A stretch of DNA of 33,480 nt from Chara braunii (GCA_003427395.1 BFEA01000079.1:238314-271793), one strand, 5' to 3'. Shown: positions 1 to 10,597, counted from the first letter of the stretch. Program-made: numbers and translations. Notes: generated from the letters alone by a model not told the origin.

Positions 1-320
1 AAGTAAAAAGAAAAGAGAAAAATAGGTGAGAAAGAGAAAAAAAGTGAAAGGGGAGATAGGGGAAATGATGGGGTTGTAGTTAGGGGGGGGGAAGAGGGAG
101 AGGAGGGTGGTAGAATGGGAGAAAAGGATACAGAAACGGTGGAGAGGAGTAGATGAGATTAGCAGAAGATGGTGAGTGGAGAGGAGAGGAGAGAAAAGGT
201 TGTGGAAGATGAGTGAAGAGGTAGGTGGAGAGAGTAGTGGTAGGGTTAGAAAAGGTGATTAGATGATGGGGGGGGAGAGAAAAGGGGTTGGGGGAGAGTA
301 GGTTAGTGGGTAGGATGGTG
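1..320. repeat. Purine-rich low-complexity tract
   Basis: The plus strand is almost entirely A and G (short runs of GGAGA, GAAAAG and GGTAG), with no conserved reading frame. Open frames on the opposite strand are pyrimidine-rich artefacts of this composition. I see no gene here. Confidence 0.8.
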
Positions 321-328
321 ATACCGAG

Positions 329-491
329 CTCTTGGGTGGCCAAGAGAAGAGCACTACCAAGATCCACAGGATCTTGGCCTTCAACATGCTGCTGGCCTCA
401 TTCCACAGCAAAAAAAATAAATTATGGGGTGGCGTGAGGTCTTGATCAGCCACCCAGATGGCACTGTAGTATAGCCCCCTAGCCAGGGGGG
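329..491. repeat. Cluster of three short perfect hairpins
   Basis: Three inverted repeats follow one another. At 329-346 the arms are CTCTTGG and CCAAGAG. At 357-377 they are CCAAGATCC and GGATCTTGG around ACA (9-bp stem, 3-nt loop). At 476-491 they are CCCCCT and AGGGGG around AGCC. The phrase AAGATCCACAG recurs at about 359 and 497. No coding potential is seen. Function is unknown; they could be ends of decayed palindromic elements. Confidence 0.6.
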
Positions 492-579
492 TCTTCAAGA
501 TCCACAGCAAGCTGCCACATGGCACTGCAGAGAGGCAGCATTTAGCCACATGCGCAGGCGGCAACACCCACCACCCGGC

Positions 580-672
580 GGGGGGGGGAGGGGGGGGGAG
601 CAAATAGTTGTCTTCCTGCACGCTGCTCGCTGCTCGTTGACGGGGGGGCGGGGGGGGGAGGTAAATAGTTGT
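580..672 (+). repeat. G-run blocks in a degenerate tandem duplication
   Basis: Two blocks of long G-runs, at about 580-599 and 643-660, are each followed by a near-identical phrase ending AAATAGTTGT, so they look like a short tandem duplication with a period of about 63 bp. Several runs of at least four G in each block could form a G-quadruplex. No gene is seen. Confidence 0.55.
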
Positions 673-699
673 TGTGGCACTTCTTCAACAGCAGCAAGC

Positions 700-1199
700 T
701 ACAATATAAGCTCACATTGTCGCTTTGGCTAGTGTGTTAAGGCACTAGCCACGCACGAGCATGAGCAACAACTACCCAAGTTCAAACCCTCACAGCTGCA
801 ACATCCCGAATCTTGATAATATAATCCGGGAGCGGGGTGGGGCGGGCAGCGTGGGCGCGTGGCGTCACGCACGCGTGCGGCGCGTGGCGTCACGTGCGCG
901 TGTGGCGGCCTTGGCCCTGGTGCTTGGGCGCACGCGTTGTCATGACAACTCCTTTTCTTCGCCACGTGTCAGCCTCTACACGCTCCCGATTTCTTCTTGT
1001 TTCGGGATGGTGGGCGGGTTGGAGAGGGGACCGTTCCCGCTTTGATACCAGTGTGCCGGACCCGCCGAAATGGCGGTCCGTCAGGATGGAGAAGGACAGG
1101 TTGAGGAAGGAGGAAGTGAAGATGGAGCTGGAAGGGACAGCACAACTCCGACGCAGACTCAGCACGACACGTACTCCAACAAGTGCGAGTGCAGAATGA
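700..1199. other. CpG-rich stretch without a recognisable gene
   Basis: The segment is rich in CGCG, GCGTGG and CACGTG, and all frames stay open for about 80-120 codons without resembling a known protein. A string like a tRNA-Met primer binding site (TGGTATCAAAGC, minus strand) lies at 1039-1050, but I could not find an LTR beside it. Confidence 0.5.
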
Positions 1200-2150
1200 T
1201 ATGAAAAACAGACACAACTGGGGTATACCCCCAGCGGACTGACTAGATTGGACTGGACTGGCCTGGTACCGAATGTGGTACCGGGCAGGACTAGACTGGA
1301 CTGGAACTATACACGGCCTGTGGGGTCAGGCCATGGCCTGCTCCCATAGGCCGAACTGGCAAATTGCGGAATAGGCCCTGGCTTACAGCCAGGGCAGACA
1401 TAGTCCCGCTGCAGCCGCACTTGCACGACTACGGTAGCGGCTGTCCGGGCTGCATGCAATCACATCGATCGAAATATGATGTTGTGTTGGTTGCTCCATA
1501 CACAAGCGGTGGACCCCAATGCAAGGCGGCTAGAAACCACCCTCGTCGGCCTTGCATCGCCAGCGCGAAAACAAATGTGGAGGATAGGAGACCCCACCTC
1601 CACATGTGGGAAAAGGTTTTTCGCAGAACTTAAAAAAACGGGGACTCCATCTTTCGAACTTCTGCCAGCCCGAAATAGTCCTCCTTGTGAGTTCGTGTAG
1701 GTTTTGAGGGAGGGCGGCGACCGGAGGCCGAAACGTGCGGCCTAGTCCTGAAATTTGAAAGCGGCAACTTTGGCGATTTCTCGCAGCCTAAAGAATTCAC
1801 AAAAAATTCTGAAAATTTGAGCATTCATAAATTAGGCCGTGATGATATACGAAAAACAAATGTGGGGGCGGCGGACGGTGCCAACGACGCTCCAAGTTAG
1901 CGCTACCGGTCTCGGCTGGTTCGAACCGACGCTCTTGGCTCCGCCATGAAGTCTGAGCGCTAGTGCAATCGCCCCGCTCGGCATTTTCCGAGCAACTAAC
2001 CCGTCAGGGACGGGCGGTATGATGCGACCCGACAAATTTGAAATTCGGCAGCCATGAGACACATGTCCACGCGAAGAACGAAGTAACGAAGGAAGAAGTG
2101 TATCGGCGTGCGCCAGCTACGAGCGCTCGCCTCTGACACAGAGAATTATC
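1200..2150. other. Gene-free segment with palindromes, possibly LINE 5' UTR at its end
   Basis: No convincing protein is encoded. Visible structure: GGTACC repeated around a 6-nt spacer near 1265-1282, a 14-bp perfect palindrome CAGGCCATGGCCTG at 1327-1340, and a hairpin at 1375-1395 with arms GCCCTGGCT and AGCCAGGGC around TAC. The last few hundred bases probably belong to the 5' untranslated region of the LINE whose first ATG is at 2200, but its 5' boundary cannot be fixed by eye. Confidence 0.45.
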
Positions 2151-2199
2151 ATTAGGTTACAATAGGAAGTAGGGTTAGAGGTGTGGAGTATCAGACACA

Positions 2200-4355
2200 A
2201 TGGCGTCAAACAATCAAGCTCAGGGGGATCAACAAGCAAGACCGGAAGAGAGGGACGTGGCCTTGGCAGACGAGGATCGCATCGAGCCGCTTATTTCAAA
2301 GTGCTATGAAGACGGGGTATTTCCAAAAAACTTGAAGCATTGTGAATTTGTTTTAGAAAACGGGGTGCGAATCATCAAAGTCAACGCTCGGATTGATAGA
2401 TTGGCAATTGCGTGGTTGAAAGAACATGTGGTGACTGTGATCTTCCAAGGAGAAGCTAAAGATCTATCGATGAAGTTGAGTGAGAACCTGATCAGAGCGT
2501 ATGAGAACGGGTGGACACAAAAAATAACTTTTGCGAGAGGGTTCAAGAGAGGGCGAGTGCGTGGAGAGGGTCCAAATATGATGTCATACACATCGCAAAG
2601 TCAAGGGAAACAGCACAATGGTTGGTGGCCAAAGTTGAGGACGCGGTTATTATAAGAGGGGTCGAGTACCGCATGTTGTTCAAGCCCTGGATGACCATAG
2701 CAGAGTTGGAAGAACAGCGCAGGCAGGATGACGAGACACAATTATGGGTTACCACGATCCGAGTTCCCAGTGGGAGACCTGGTGGCTCAATTGATGGGGA
2801 CAATTATTCATCGCCATCCGCCAGAACCAGATGCGACTCGGCCTAAATTGATGAATTTGAAGTATGATCTACCGAGGGACGCGGAAGAAAAGTTTGAGTC
2901 GTTGCTCTCGATGAAGCTCGATGATGGAGAATTGACAAGTCCAATTCGTATGCAAGAACACGCCATGGTGCAAGCGTTGTTGATGGGAGATATAAGGATA
3001 TCCGAGAGCGGACGAAGAAGGAGCAAATGAAGAAGCATCCAACTCAGGAAAACGCCGTCAACAACAAGGAGTCATTATATACAAGAGAGAATTTTGAGAC
3101 GCGGCAAGAGACGTAGAACCAGATGAGGCCCAATGAAGGGAGGGTAGTGCGACCTCAAGACAACCACCGCAAGGTAGAGCCCCGTCACAACAATCGAGAG
3201 GAGAGGGATTTGCATCGGGGGTTGAGAGAGAAGGGTGAGGAGGGTAATATGGTATGCAATGAGGCAAAGAATACTTAAGCAGCAGAACCAGGTGGAACAA
3301 CTGCTGCTTGCGGAGTGGAGAGCAAGATTATGGAGCGAAGCGTTGAATACAGGCGATTTGTATATGACGCTAGCCCAACAAGGCTCGATCTGGCAGCAGC
3401 CTCAAGGAGGAACTACGCCGCAAGGGAGATGAACAAGTACGGGAGCAATGGGACATCAATATCCCGCGCCAACATACCACCAAAGCACTCCTTACGGGGG
3501 CGAGACAGGGTTGCTGATAGACGCAGAAAGGGCAAGTGTGGAAGGATTCAGAGTTTACAGAGGGGCAAAAGACAAAGTGGTGGTAGTCGACGAGAGCCTG
3601 AAACATCACCACGACACAGATTGGGCGAAAAACCTACTGCCACAAGAATTGCTAGCGAGTTCGTCACAAAGCCACATTGAAGCTTCGTCGACAGATAGGA
3701 GATTGCCAAATGATCGAAGATACTTCATCCCTGAAGCCATCACCACCAGAGAAACAGGAGATCAGTCGCACACAGATAAGTTGTTGATGCCACTTATCTG
3801 TACATTGCTAGACCCGAAGCCGTATATTTTGGGGCTCGTGAACAAAGGGGGCAAGACGGTACTACTGTCCTCTCCGTTTTGTGGCAATCCCTCTCCAGGA
3901 ATGATCGAAGCCAACGTTCGACAGTTGTACTTGGACAGGTTTTGCTTCAGAATCTTTCTAGAAGACACAATGTCGAGAGTAAAGGTAGATATGTCGAATG
4001 GAAGGAGGTTGAGGCTCTACATCCCATTGGTGGATGCTGGAATCCCAACCCCACACTGGGCAGGGTTGTCGTCGGTAGGTTTAACATGCATCCCGTTAAT
4101 CTACTGTTGGGAACATCAAAAGAGGAACCGGGCAACGTGATAGTAAAACCAGTGATTCTGACGTTTTTTTTATTGGCAATTAACGAGAAGTTGCCAGTGG
4201 ACAGGAACATTGAGTCGGGCTACTTTCAAGAGGTTTTTACGGAAAAGTGGCAAGTAACCAATCCCTCACAGGAGAGAGCGGAGGGAGAGCAGTTGGAGGA
4301 GGAGCGTATCCAAGAGATGAACATAGAGAAGGTTGTGACAGATGGGCAGGATTAA
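2200..4355 (+). pseudogene. LINE ORF1-like protein, multiply frameshifted
   Basis: The first ATG at 2200 opens a 151-codon frame (MASNNQAQGDQQ...) with the motif DRIEPLISKCYEDGVFPKN near its start. Homologous-looking coding then hops frames. It moves to frame 3 at about 2560 (WLVAKVEDAVIIRGVEYRM, then FKPWMTIAEL), back to frame 1 from about 2770 to 3030, on in frame 1 through 3235-4140 with a TGA near 3430, then to frame 3 for the end (KLPVDRNIESGYFQEVFTEK) with a stop at 4355. The N-terminal block resembles the DUF4283-like, nucleic-acid-binding ORF1 of plant LINEs; that family call is inference. The C-terminal part is charged and ends shortly before ORF2. I see no CCHC zinc knuckle. It would have been about 700 residues before decay. 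Confidence 0.6.
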
Positions 4356-5060
4356 GGTAGGAACGTGAAATGTTAAAGGATTGGGAGGCACGGAAGGGAG
4401 ACAAAAAGGGAGAAGAGTGAAAAACTAGATCCACAGACTGCAGTTAGACGTAATTCTACTCCAAGAAACCAAGCTATCAGAAACGAAGCTAGTACAACTA
4501 ATGGACTGGTGGGATGGACCGCAACTTTGGTCCCCGGCCAAAGGAACTAAAGGAGGAATGGTCATCCTAGTGCACCGACGGATTGTAGCTGAGTTGATAG
4601 ACCATGACTCAGATCTTTGAGGGAGGTGGGTATGGGTAAAATTGTTGATCGAAGATGTTGAATGCGTTATAGCGATTGTCTGTGCACTTAATGACCCGAA
4701 TGAAAGGTATCGATTCATTAGAGTTCTTCCTTACTGTCTCCCCAGTGTAAATCACATGATCAATGGGAGAGACTAGAGTCTAGTGTACAGTCCTGACCTA
4801 GATTCGGAAACAGTAGACTCGCTAAAAAATGATACAGAGGCGCTTCTCACATGGAAGGAGAGATAAAGACACAGACATTTTCAGAGAAACCCATCCGACA
4901 GAACCGGGGCACACCTGGTCCACAAGCACAGTTGCGGCGGAAGGAGCAAAAGAAGACTTGACTTCTTTTTAACCAAAGGCATCTTCTCGAGTAATGTTGT
5001 CAGAGCAAACACCCTTACAAGCGTGTTTGCTCATGATTTTGCATTCGATACAATATCGAC
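4343..5060 (+). pseudogene. LINE ORF2 N-terminal endonuclease (APE/EEP family) remnant
   Basis: An ATG at 4343 overlaps the end of ORF1 and reads into typical endonuclease/exonuclease/phosphatase motifs. These are a WNVKGLG-like start (codons TGA AAT GTT, so the W is now a stop), LDVILLQETKL with the catalytic Glu of the QET motif at about 4470, KGTKGGMVILV near 4545, then RYRFIRVLPYCL and a decayed G-D motif (NGRD). At 4947-4970 it shows RRLDFFLTKGIF, the usual spot before the final SDH motif, here read as AHDFAF. In-frame stops occur at 4367, 4433, 4618 and 4774. In LINEs this domain nicks target DNA to prime reverse transcription; this copy cannot make a functional one. Confidence 0.75.
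5003..5032. repeat. 10-bp perfect hairpin within the LINE remnant
   Basis: Arms GAGCAAACAC (5003-5012) and GTGTTTGCTC (5023-5032) are perfectly complementary around a 10-nt loop. The position falls in what reads as the end of the endonuclease domain, so it may be chance or a later insertion. Confidence 0.55.
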
Positions 5061-5200
5061 GCCAGTTGTCGTGACAAGGACGGTCTGGAATGAAAAAGTG
5101 AGATTGTTTTGGTGCCGTACTGTGAGACGGACACCCCGACCGCTAAGGACGAGGGTGCTAAGTGACCACAAGTGTTAATATGGCACGTACGACGAACGGT

Positions 5201-5308
5201 AAGGGTTAGTAAACCCTTCGGCCGCAAGGGCCGAGAGGAGTCGCACGGGATGCGACAACAACACACTGTTAGTAGGTTCTGACTAAAAAAACGAGATAAG
5301 AGAACCTA
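5201..5308. repeat. Three consecutive short hairpins
   Basis: At 5201-5218 arms AAGGGTT and AACCCTT enclose the 4-nt loop AGTA. At 5219-5233 arms CGGCC and GGCCG enclose GCAAG. At 5273-5308 arms TAGGTTC and GAACCTA enclose 22 nt. The first has the same design (perfect stem, tetraloop) as the hairpins of the 8.2-10.2 kb tract. Confidence 0.6.
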
Positions 5309-6060
5309 TCGACATCAAGCACGGCAGAGTACAAAAAAATGGCAATGTACTCCACCATAAACTCGAAAGTGGATTGGAAAATTAATATATGCCCCAACCC
5401 TACGGCCAGGGCAGCCAAGAGGGTCGTACTACCCACCGATTTAGGCAGCGACGACCGATACCGGCCTGAACTAACCCTAGAAAACAGGTTGTACGCTTGC
5501 TACACCAACAAAGTCGGTCCTGTACTCTACTTATGACAATTATGCTCCTCTCTAACCGAATAAGGAGCTAGGCAGTAGGTATAGGTGCAAATCGATATGA
5601 TAAAGGTACAGGGATCGAGTTCGTCCTGCCCTTTCGGCAAGCTCCTTTGGAAGAAGATCGCGGCAATCCCTGCCCATTTGAACTCCTTAGCGAGCCGATA
5701 GGGGCTTGAACCTCCGAAATTGAAAGGGATTCCGTTGGAAATAGAATTTGGGCTACGCCCCGGGGTGAAGGGCCCGACAATTGGGTAGTGATAGGACAAT
5801 TTGAAGTTTTTTTTTCTTTTTTCTTTATTTTCGAATTTCGCGAGACTACCATCATGAATACTACCTACTTAATGAGAAAAGTCCATTAGTAACATTCGGG
5901 CACCTACTGTGAACTACAGAGCTCCTGAACACTCCATAACCAATCCAATAAGTGGGGCGGTGAATGAATTTTTCAACAGAAAGCTGGGAAAGAGCATGCA
6001 GGAAAAACGTAGGCACTTGAATTACAGAGGTGATATGGAGAACTACGAGGAAGTTAAAAA
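5309..6060. other. Unrecognised non-coding stretch
   Basis: No gene is supported. A minus-strand open frame of 90 codons (5527-5799) has no family resemblance that I recognise. The sequence around 5690-5720 contains a T-arm-like string on the minus strand (GGTTCAAGCCCC) but cannot be folded into a tRNA. A T-rich tract lies at 5807-5830. Confidence 0.4.
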
Positions 6061-6084
6061 TTATTATTATTATTATTATGGTTG

Positions 6085-6124
<40 letters not shown>

Positions 6125-6142
6125 TACTGTTATTACTATTAC
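6061..6142. repeat. TTA microsatellite
   Basis: Nearly pure (TTA)n with a short interruption around 6080-6086, grading into TTACTA variants. The tyrosine-rich frame through it is an artefact. Confidence 0.95.
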
Positions 6143-6146
6143 TTCT

Positions 6147-7850
6147 CGTGCTAACTAACGACATGAAAAATGAATCTGCTCTTACGTAAAGGGCAAATTC
6201 TTTTAGCGAAGTGAGAAAGTAGTGGAAAAACAAGCAGGCCGAATCGAGTCAAGCAAGTATCTACGGGGGACAAGATTGAGAGACGTGAGAGAAGCTAAGA
6301 GTAGCTCGGGTAGCAGCTAAGCACTAGCTGACGGAAGTGTAAGCATGAGTCAGCTAGCGCAAACTCCGACTATGTGAAAAAGGCGAAGGATGGAGTGCGA
6401 GTCAGTGTGATCGTGAAGGTACAGCGGGAACGTGAGCGAGCGCGGGAAAAATGCACAGGAAGGAGGGCAAGTGCAAATGTGAGAAAGAAAACATACAAGG
6501 GAGAGAGAAGGTACGAGGATACTGGAAAGAAGGGAGCCGTGAACAGGAACTGACCTTAGTAAGGAATCAAGAAGAAAGGTGGAGTTGAGAAAGGTGATAC
6601 CCGTTGGTTTCCCCCGGTCACTATGTGCCTCTTCCCAGCGCTGCCCAATCCTCATCTCTATCACGATATGCAAAAAGGACGAAGTGTTGAAGGTGGCAAG
6701 TGTGCCAACGGATACGAGTGTGAGAGGGAAGAGCATAAGGAAAGGAGAGAAGGAGGGACTAAACAAGGAGGGGAGCGCAAGAGGAAAGAGACGAAGGAGC
6801 CGTAGGGTCGAAAACTCACCTACAGGCAGTCAAAAACTGCTTCAAGATTTCCCTGGTAGCCGAAATACAAACAGCCATACCAAGGTAAGTCTGCTTACCT
6901 TTAATTTTATTTCTTTCCAAAAAATTATTAGAATCATTATTACTACTCTTATATATTACTAGCCTAATATTGTGAAGAAAGGCACTATAACAGGAAAAGA
7001 TAGGGGTCTGTCATCAAAATTTTATCATTTCAGATCTCGTTATGATTGCTCTTGTAAAACTATCGGATGCAGTAGAGGTAAAGGAGATAAGAGTAGAACA
7101 GTGATGAGGACGAAAAAAAGAAGAAGGAGGATGTAAGAGAAGAGGAAAGAGGAAAAGTGAATGAAGGAAAGTGATGCGTAACAGGGAAGCGGCGCGCAAA
7201 GGTCTTAAGCACGCAAGCAGAGAGATGAAAATCTAGATTGACTTGCTAGTTCGCTCATGCTTTCGCCACGTACTCTTGCTTCGTCCTAAGTAGTAGACGT
7301 GGCGCGCACAGATCTATGTGGGTATGTGTGTACTCCGCAACTGACTTCATGCTACTTCCGGTGTTTGGATGTATAAAATCGGATGAAACTACGACGAGAA
7401 CATGAAAACATACGCCGCCACGCTAGTCTGATTGATTTCGTGTATGTAAGAGAGGATGAATGTGTGTATATGCGTGGACCGAGAAGCGAAGTGCGTGAAC
7501 TCCCGCTGTTAAGAACGGGCAAAGATCGGGTGGATCCTCCGGTACGATCCCGATACCATTATTATCGATGGGTTGAGCGAAACTGGATGAATCTAGCTCT
7601 AGAGTATAGAAGTATGCGTTACTATATGTATGTATATATGCATGAGTGTGTGTGGGTCATTGGGTTCGCTATAAGCCCGTAAACAAGCGTGAGCGTGCCC
7701 AACTGTTTCATCGGACTTTCATCGATTTAGTAGGAGATTGGGCCGCAGAGGTCTGCCAGATGCATTTAACTAATGACTAACGACTTGCCCCATCGCCTGG
7801 AACTAGCTATGCCCCCTGAGAAAGGTGGTCATGTATGTAGAATGTGAGTT
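6147..7850. other. Gene-free segment with scattered inverted repeats
   Basis: Open frames on both strands (6350-6766 minus, 6579-6962 plus) have low-complexity Arg/Lys or Ser/Leu content and no family resemblance. Visible structure: a 9-bp inverted repeat CTAGCTGAC/GTCAGCTAG at 6324-6332 and 6349-6357, a consensus-like splice donor CAAG/GTAAGT at about 6881-6890 with no exon that I can attach to it, AT-rich DNA at 6900-6960, and an inverted repeat ATCGGG/CCCGAT near 7526-7555. Confidence 0.4.
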
Positions 7851-7856
7851 TCCCTT

Positions 7857-7865
7857 TGTGTGTGT

Positions 7866-7952
<87 letters not shown>

Positions 7953-7953
7953 G
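7857..7953. repeat. Compound GT/GA microsatellite
   Basis: A (GT)n tract from 7857 to about 7895 runs straight into (GA)n to about 7952 with one AAAG interruption. Confidence 0.97.
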
Positions 7954-8186
7954 ACACAAACAAAGGGGAGAGGAGCACGAGCAATGAGGTAAGGACATGC
8001 GTAGTGGAAATGAGGAAAGAGAAACAGGAAAGAGGCAGACTTTGAAGGAGTGAATCGTGCATGACATAAGCGAAAATGAAGATAGCGAGCTTACGGGCGT
8101 GCGAGCAGAAGCGACGAGCTTGTAGGAGGAGAAGATGCTCGTGATTGAGGGATAGGAAGGAAGTCAAACACAGAAGAAAAGTTGAA

Positions 8187-10215
8187 TCGGTAACAACCGA
8201 CTTGTTATCGAGAGATAACACAAAAGTTTGTCATTTTCGTAGACCCTTTTCCTTCAATTGCCGTAGATAAACGGGGGACCTGCACACACAAAAGTCAACA
8301 AAGATTCAACATCCCCACTCAATTTCCCACATATTGATATCTAAGGGTCAACCCTTAGATCTGGACTGTGAGCCCTGGGATCGACATCCCAAAGTCTAAT
8401 CCCTAACTTTATTCAAACCACCCTTAAGTCGTCTGTCTCCCTCTCCTTTTCTCAAGGAGTTTCATGCCTGTGTCCTAAGTTGTCTTAGGGAAGCTCGTAT
8501 GTTCCCTACTCTCAGTCCTATTATCTTCTCTCTTTTAGAATAAGCACACCCCTTGGTACTTATGTAGTAGAGTCTTAACTCATTTGATGTTGTGGCCTTC
8601 CCCTTGAAAGTCATGAACGGACACAGACCTCGTGGTGATTCTTATTCTGCTAGTATTCTTTTTCCCGCGGCCCTAACTTCTTTCTTTGTTTCTTTCCTAG
8701 GTTCGTGAGGCCTTGCTCCAACAGGAGCATCGTTCTTTCCTCTCTCTTCTATTTGTCTTGACATACTTAAGTAGCAGGTTGATTCAGACATGAATCTTTT
8801 GCCACTTGGTCAATACCAAGCAATATGTTAATCAAACAGACATTCGAGTAAATCACTCATGAGTGCTTGACTCCTTTTCCAGTCTCATTCAATACAAATG
8901 CAAATGGGTAGCAATATACAAGATCTGTTCCAAGTCGCCGAATAACTCACACATGAGTATCCCTCTTGAAACAAATAGTTGAGGCTCCTACCAGGGCACC
9001 CTACTACTTGCTTTAGGTATCACTCGGAAATATCTGGATTTCAACCCCCTCCTAGAGGTTAATAACGGTCTGAGTGAATAATAGGCGACCCGCACAAGAG
9101 CCTCCTACTATCACGTGACCAAATGCACGATCCACTTCATGAGTGCATTAGGATAATCCTAACAAGGGTATCCTACTGCCCTCCCGAAGCTAACCAATCT
9201 GAGACCCGGTTAGTTTGGACAGAAGACGAGTGTTTAGGGTATTCCTATAGGAGTACCCCGCCACGTATGTTAGTACGAAATCAAGTAAGTAATAGGCAGA
9301 CCCCAACAAGGGCCCCCCTACTACTTCCTTGGGTAATGAGTAGTCCATATCCGAAACAAGTAATAGGATAACTCCTACAAAAACCGTTCTACTACCCGTT
9401 TGGTGACTGGACTGCCTGAGAGTAAGTTGGTAAGGAAAGAGAAGCAATGTGATTTACTACTTGTAGGTCGTTAGCCAGCCTTAGACTCTAGTGTGTGAAT
9501 AGGAGGACCCTCACTGGAACCCCCTACTACACCTTGAATAAGCGCAAGGACTGAATCTTTTTGAGTCGTCAATAAAAAGGGAAGTTAGTACCATAATTCC
9601 CCCCATCTTTCACATCAAGCAGTTCCCTAGTTAATCAAGGTGGTGAGGTAACAGACACAGGAGTACCGCCACCCTTCGGATTTTATCAATCGTCCCACTC
9701 TCATAAGGCAAGTGTCCAACCCATACATGAGTGTTCTACCGCGTTCGGAGACCAACCCGGTAGGTTAACAGGGCCACCCTCACAAGAGTCTCCCTTTATT
9801 ATTTCTAAATGTTAGTCACTCCTCTCCTTCACGACGACAGTCGATCAGGCAGATAGTAGGGTAACTCATGCATGAGTACCTCACCATTTCGTCCTTAATT
9901 GAGTCAGTGCATGCCTAAGTAGCGCGACGGCTCACACATGAGCCTCCATCGCACCACTTTTCTTTCCAAGTCCAAGCAATCGAGGTTCCTTTTCGGTTAA
10001 GTTAGATTCCTCTCCTTTTATCAGGCAAGATTATCTTTTTTAGGCATATAATGTTTTTGCTTTTTGATACTCTTTAGTCCTGAAGAAAGCATAAACAGTA
10101 TATCACAGAACCATACATGCAGTCCAACAGAGGGTTGTACTTTGTATGGGTATACGGGAAAGGGATAGGTCAGACGTACCTTATCGTTCCCTGCCTCTAG
10201 AGTTCCTCCTGAACT
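8187..10215. repeat. Hairpin-dense non-coding tract
   Basis: No reading frame here resembles a protein, but short perfect inverted repeats recur every 15-150 bp. Perfect examples: 8187-8200 TCGGT/ACCGA (loop AACA), 8204-8219 GTTATC/GATAAC (GAGA), 8339-8360 ATCTAAGGGT/ACCCTTAGAT (CA), 8376-8391 TGGGAT/ATCCCA (CGAC), 8474-8489 CCTAAG/CTTAGG (TTGT), 8714-8729 TGCTCC/GGAGCA (AACA), 8781-8796 GATTCA/TGAATC (GACA), 8805-8820 CTTGGT/ACCAAG (CAAT), 8945-8958 ACTCA/TGAGT (CACA), 9929-9944 GGCTCA/TGAGCC (CACA). Imperfect or longer ones lie at 9237-9258, 9860-9880 and 10156-10191. Stem sequences differ while pairing holds, and loops are often four nucleotides. I do not recognise the element; it could be a burst of palindromic mobile sequences or a structured RNA. 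Confidence 0.7.
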
Positions 10216-10539
10216 TCGGCAGAGCTCCCGCGATCGCCCTGTTTACGGTCTTTGTCTTAGTTTTATACCATTGGTTGCCTGGACCTCAAAGTTAGCATAA
10301 CCCGAGATTATCTTAGTGAAAATCACGACATCGAACATTCATGGTCGTAGAGATTGGTATTTGAAAGGATCAACCGATGTTGGAAATGGAGGATGGAGGA
10401 GGTAGGCACCATCACAAGGTGATAATGTTTCTCTCCTTTCCGATGCCCTGCATTTTCATCTTTGATTCTTTGTTTAACATACGATGTCCAAATAGTAGCA
10501 ATAGCAAAATAATTTTAAATAACATGAATAAATAAAAAT

Positions 10540-10597
10540 AATAGACAAATAATAACAATAATAATAACAATAATAATAAAATAATAAAAGTTGCAAT

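Larger units (their letters stand above)
2150..5170 (+). mobile_element. Degenerate non-LTR retrotransposon (LINE), 5' part only
   Basis: The segment carries a broken ORF1 (2200-4355) directly followed by a broken ORF2 start with an APE-type endonuclease (about 4343-5060). This order, ORF1 then an endonuclease-first ORF2, is typical of plant-type LINEs. The reverse transcriptase, RNase H and zinc-finger parts of ORF2 are not present downstream, so the copy is 3'-truncated or deleted, unlike the usual 5' truncation. Both ends are approximate. Many stops and frameshifts mark it as an old, immobile copy. Confidence 0.75.

Noticed and set aside
2200-4355. Host protein-coding gene instead of LINE ORF1
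   Set aside because: It is immediately followed by an APE-type endonuclease in the order expected of a LINE, and it has multiple frameshifts without plausible introns.
5560-5790. Organellar insertion or tRNA gene
   Set aside because: A T-arm-like string is present on the minus strand, but no matching acceptor, D or anticodon arms are found, and I could not recognise any organellar gene.
6350-6962. Overlapping genes on both strands
   Set aside because: Neither frame resembles a protein family. Composition alone explains the lack of stops.
8187-10215. CRISPR-like array from recurring palindromic repeats
   Set aside because: The repeats are not near-identical, spacers vary widely, the genome is eukaryotic and there is no cas gene.
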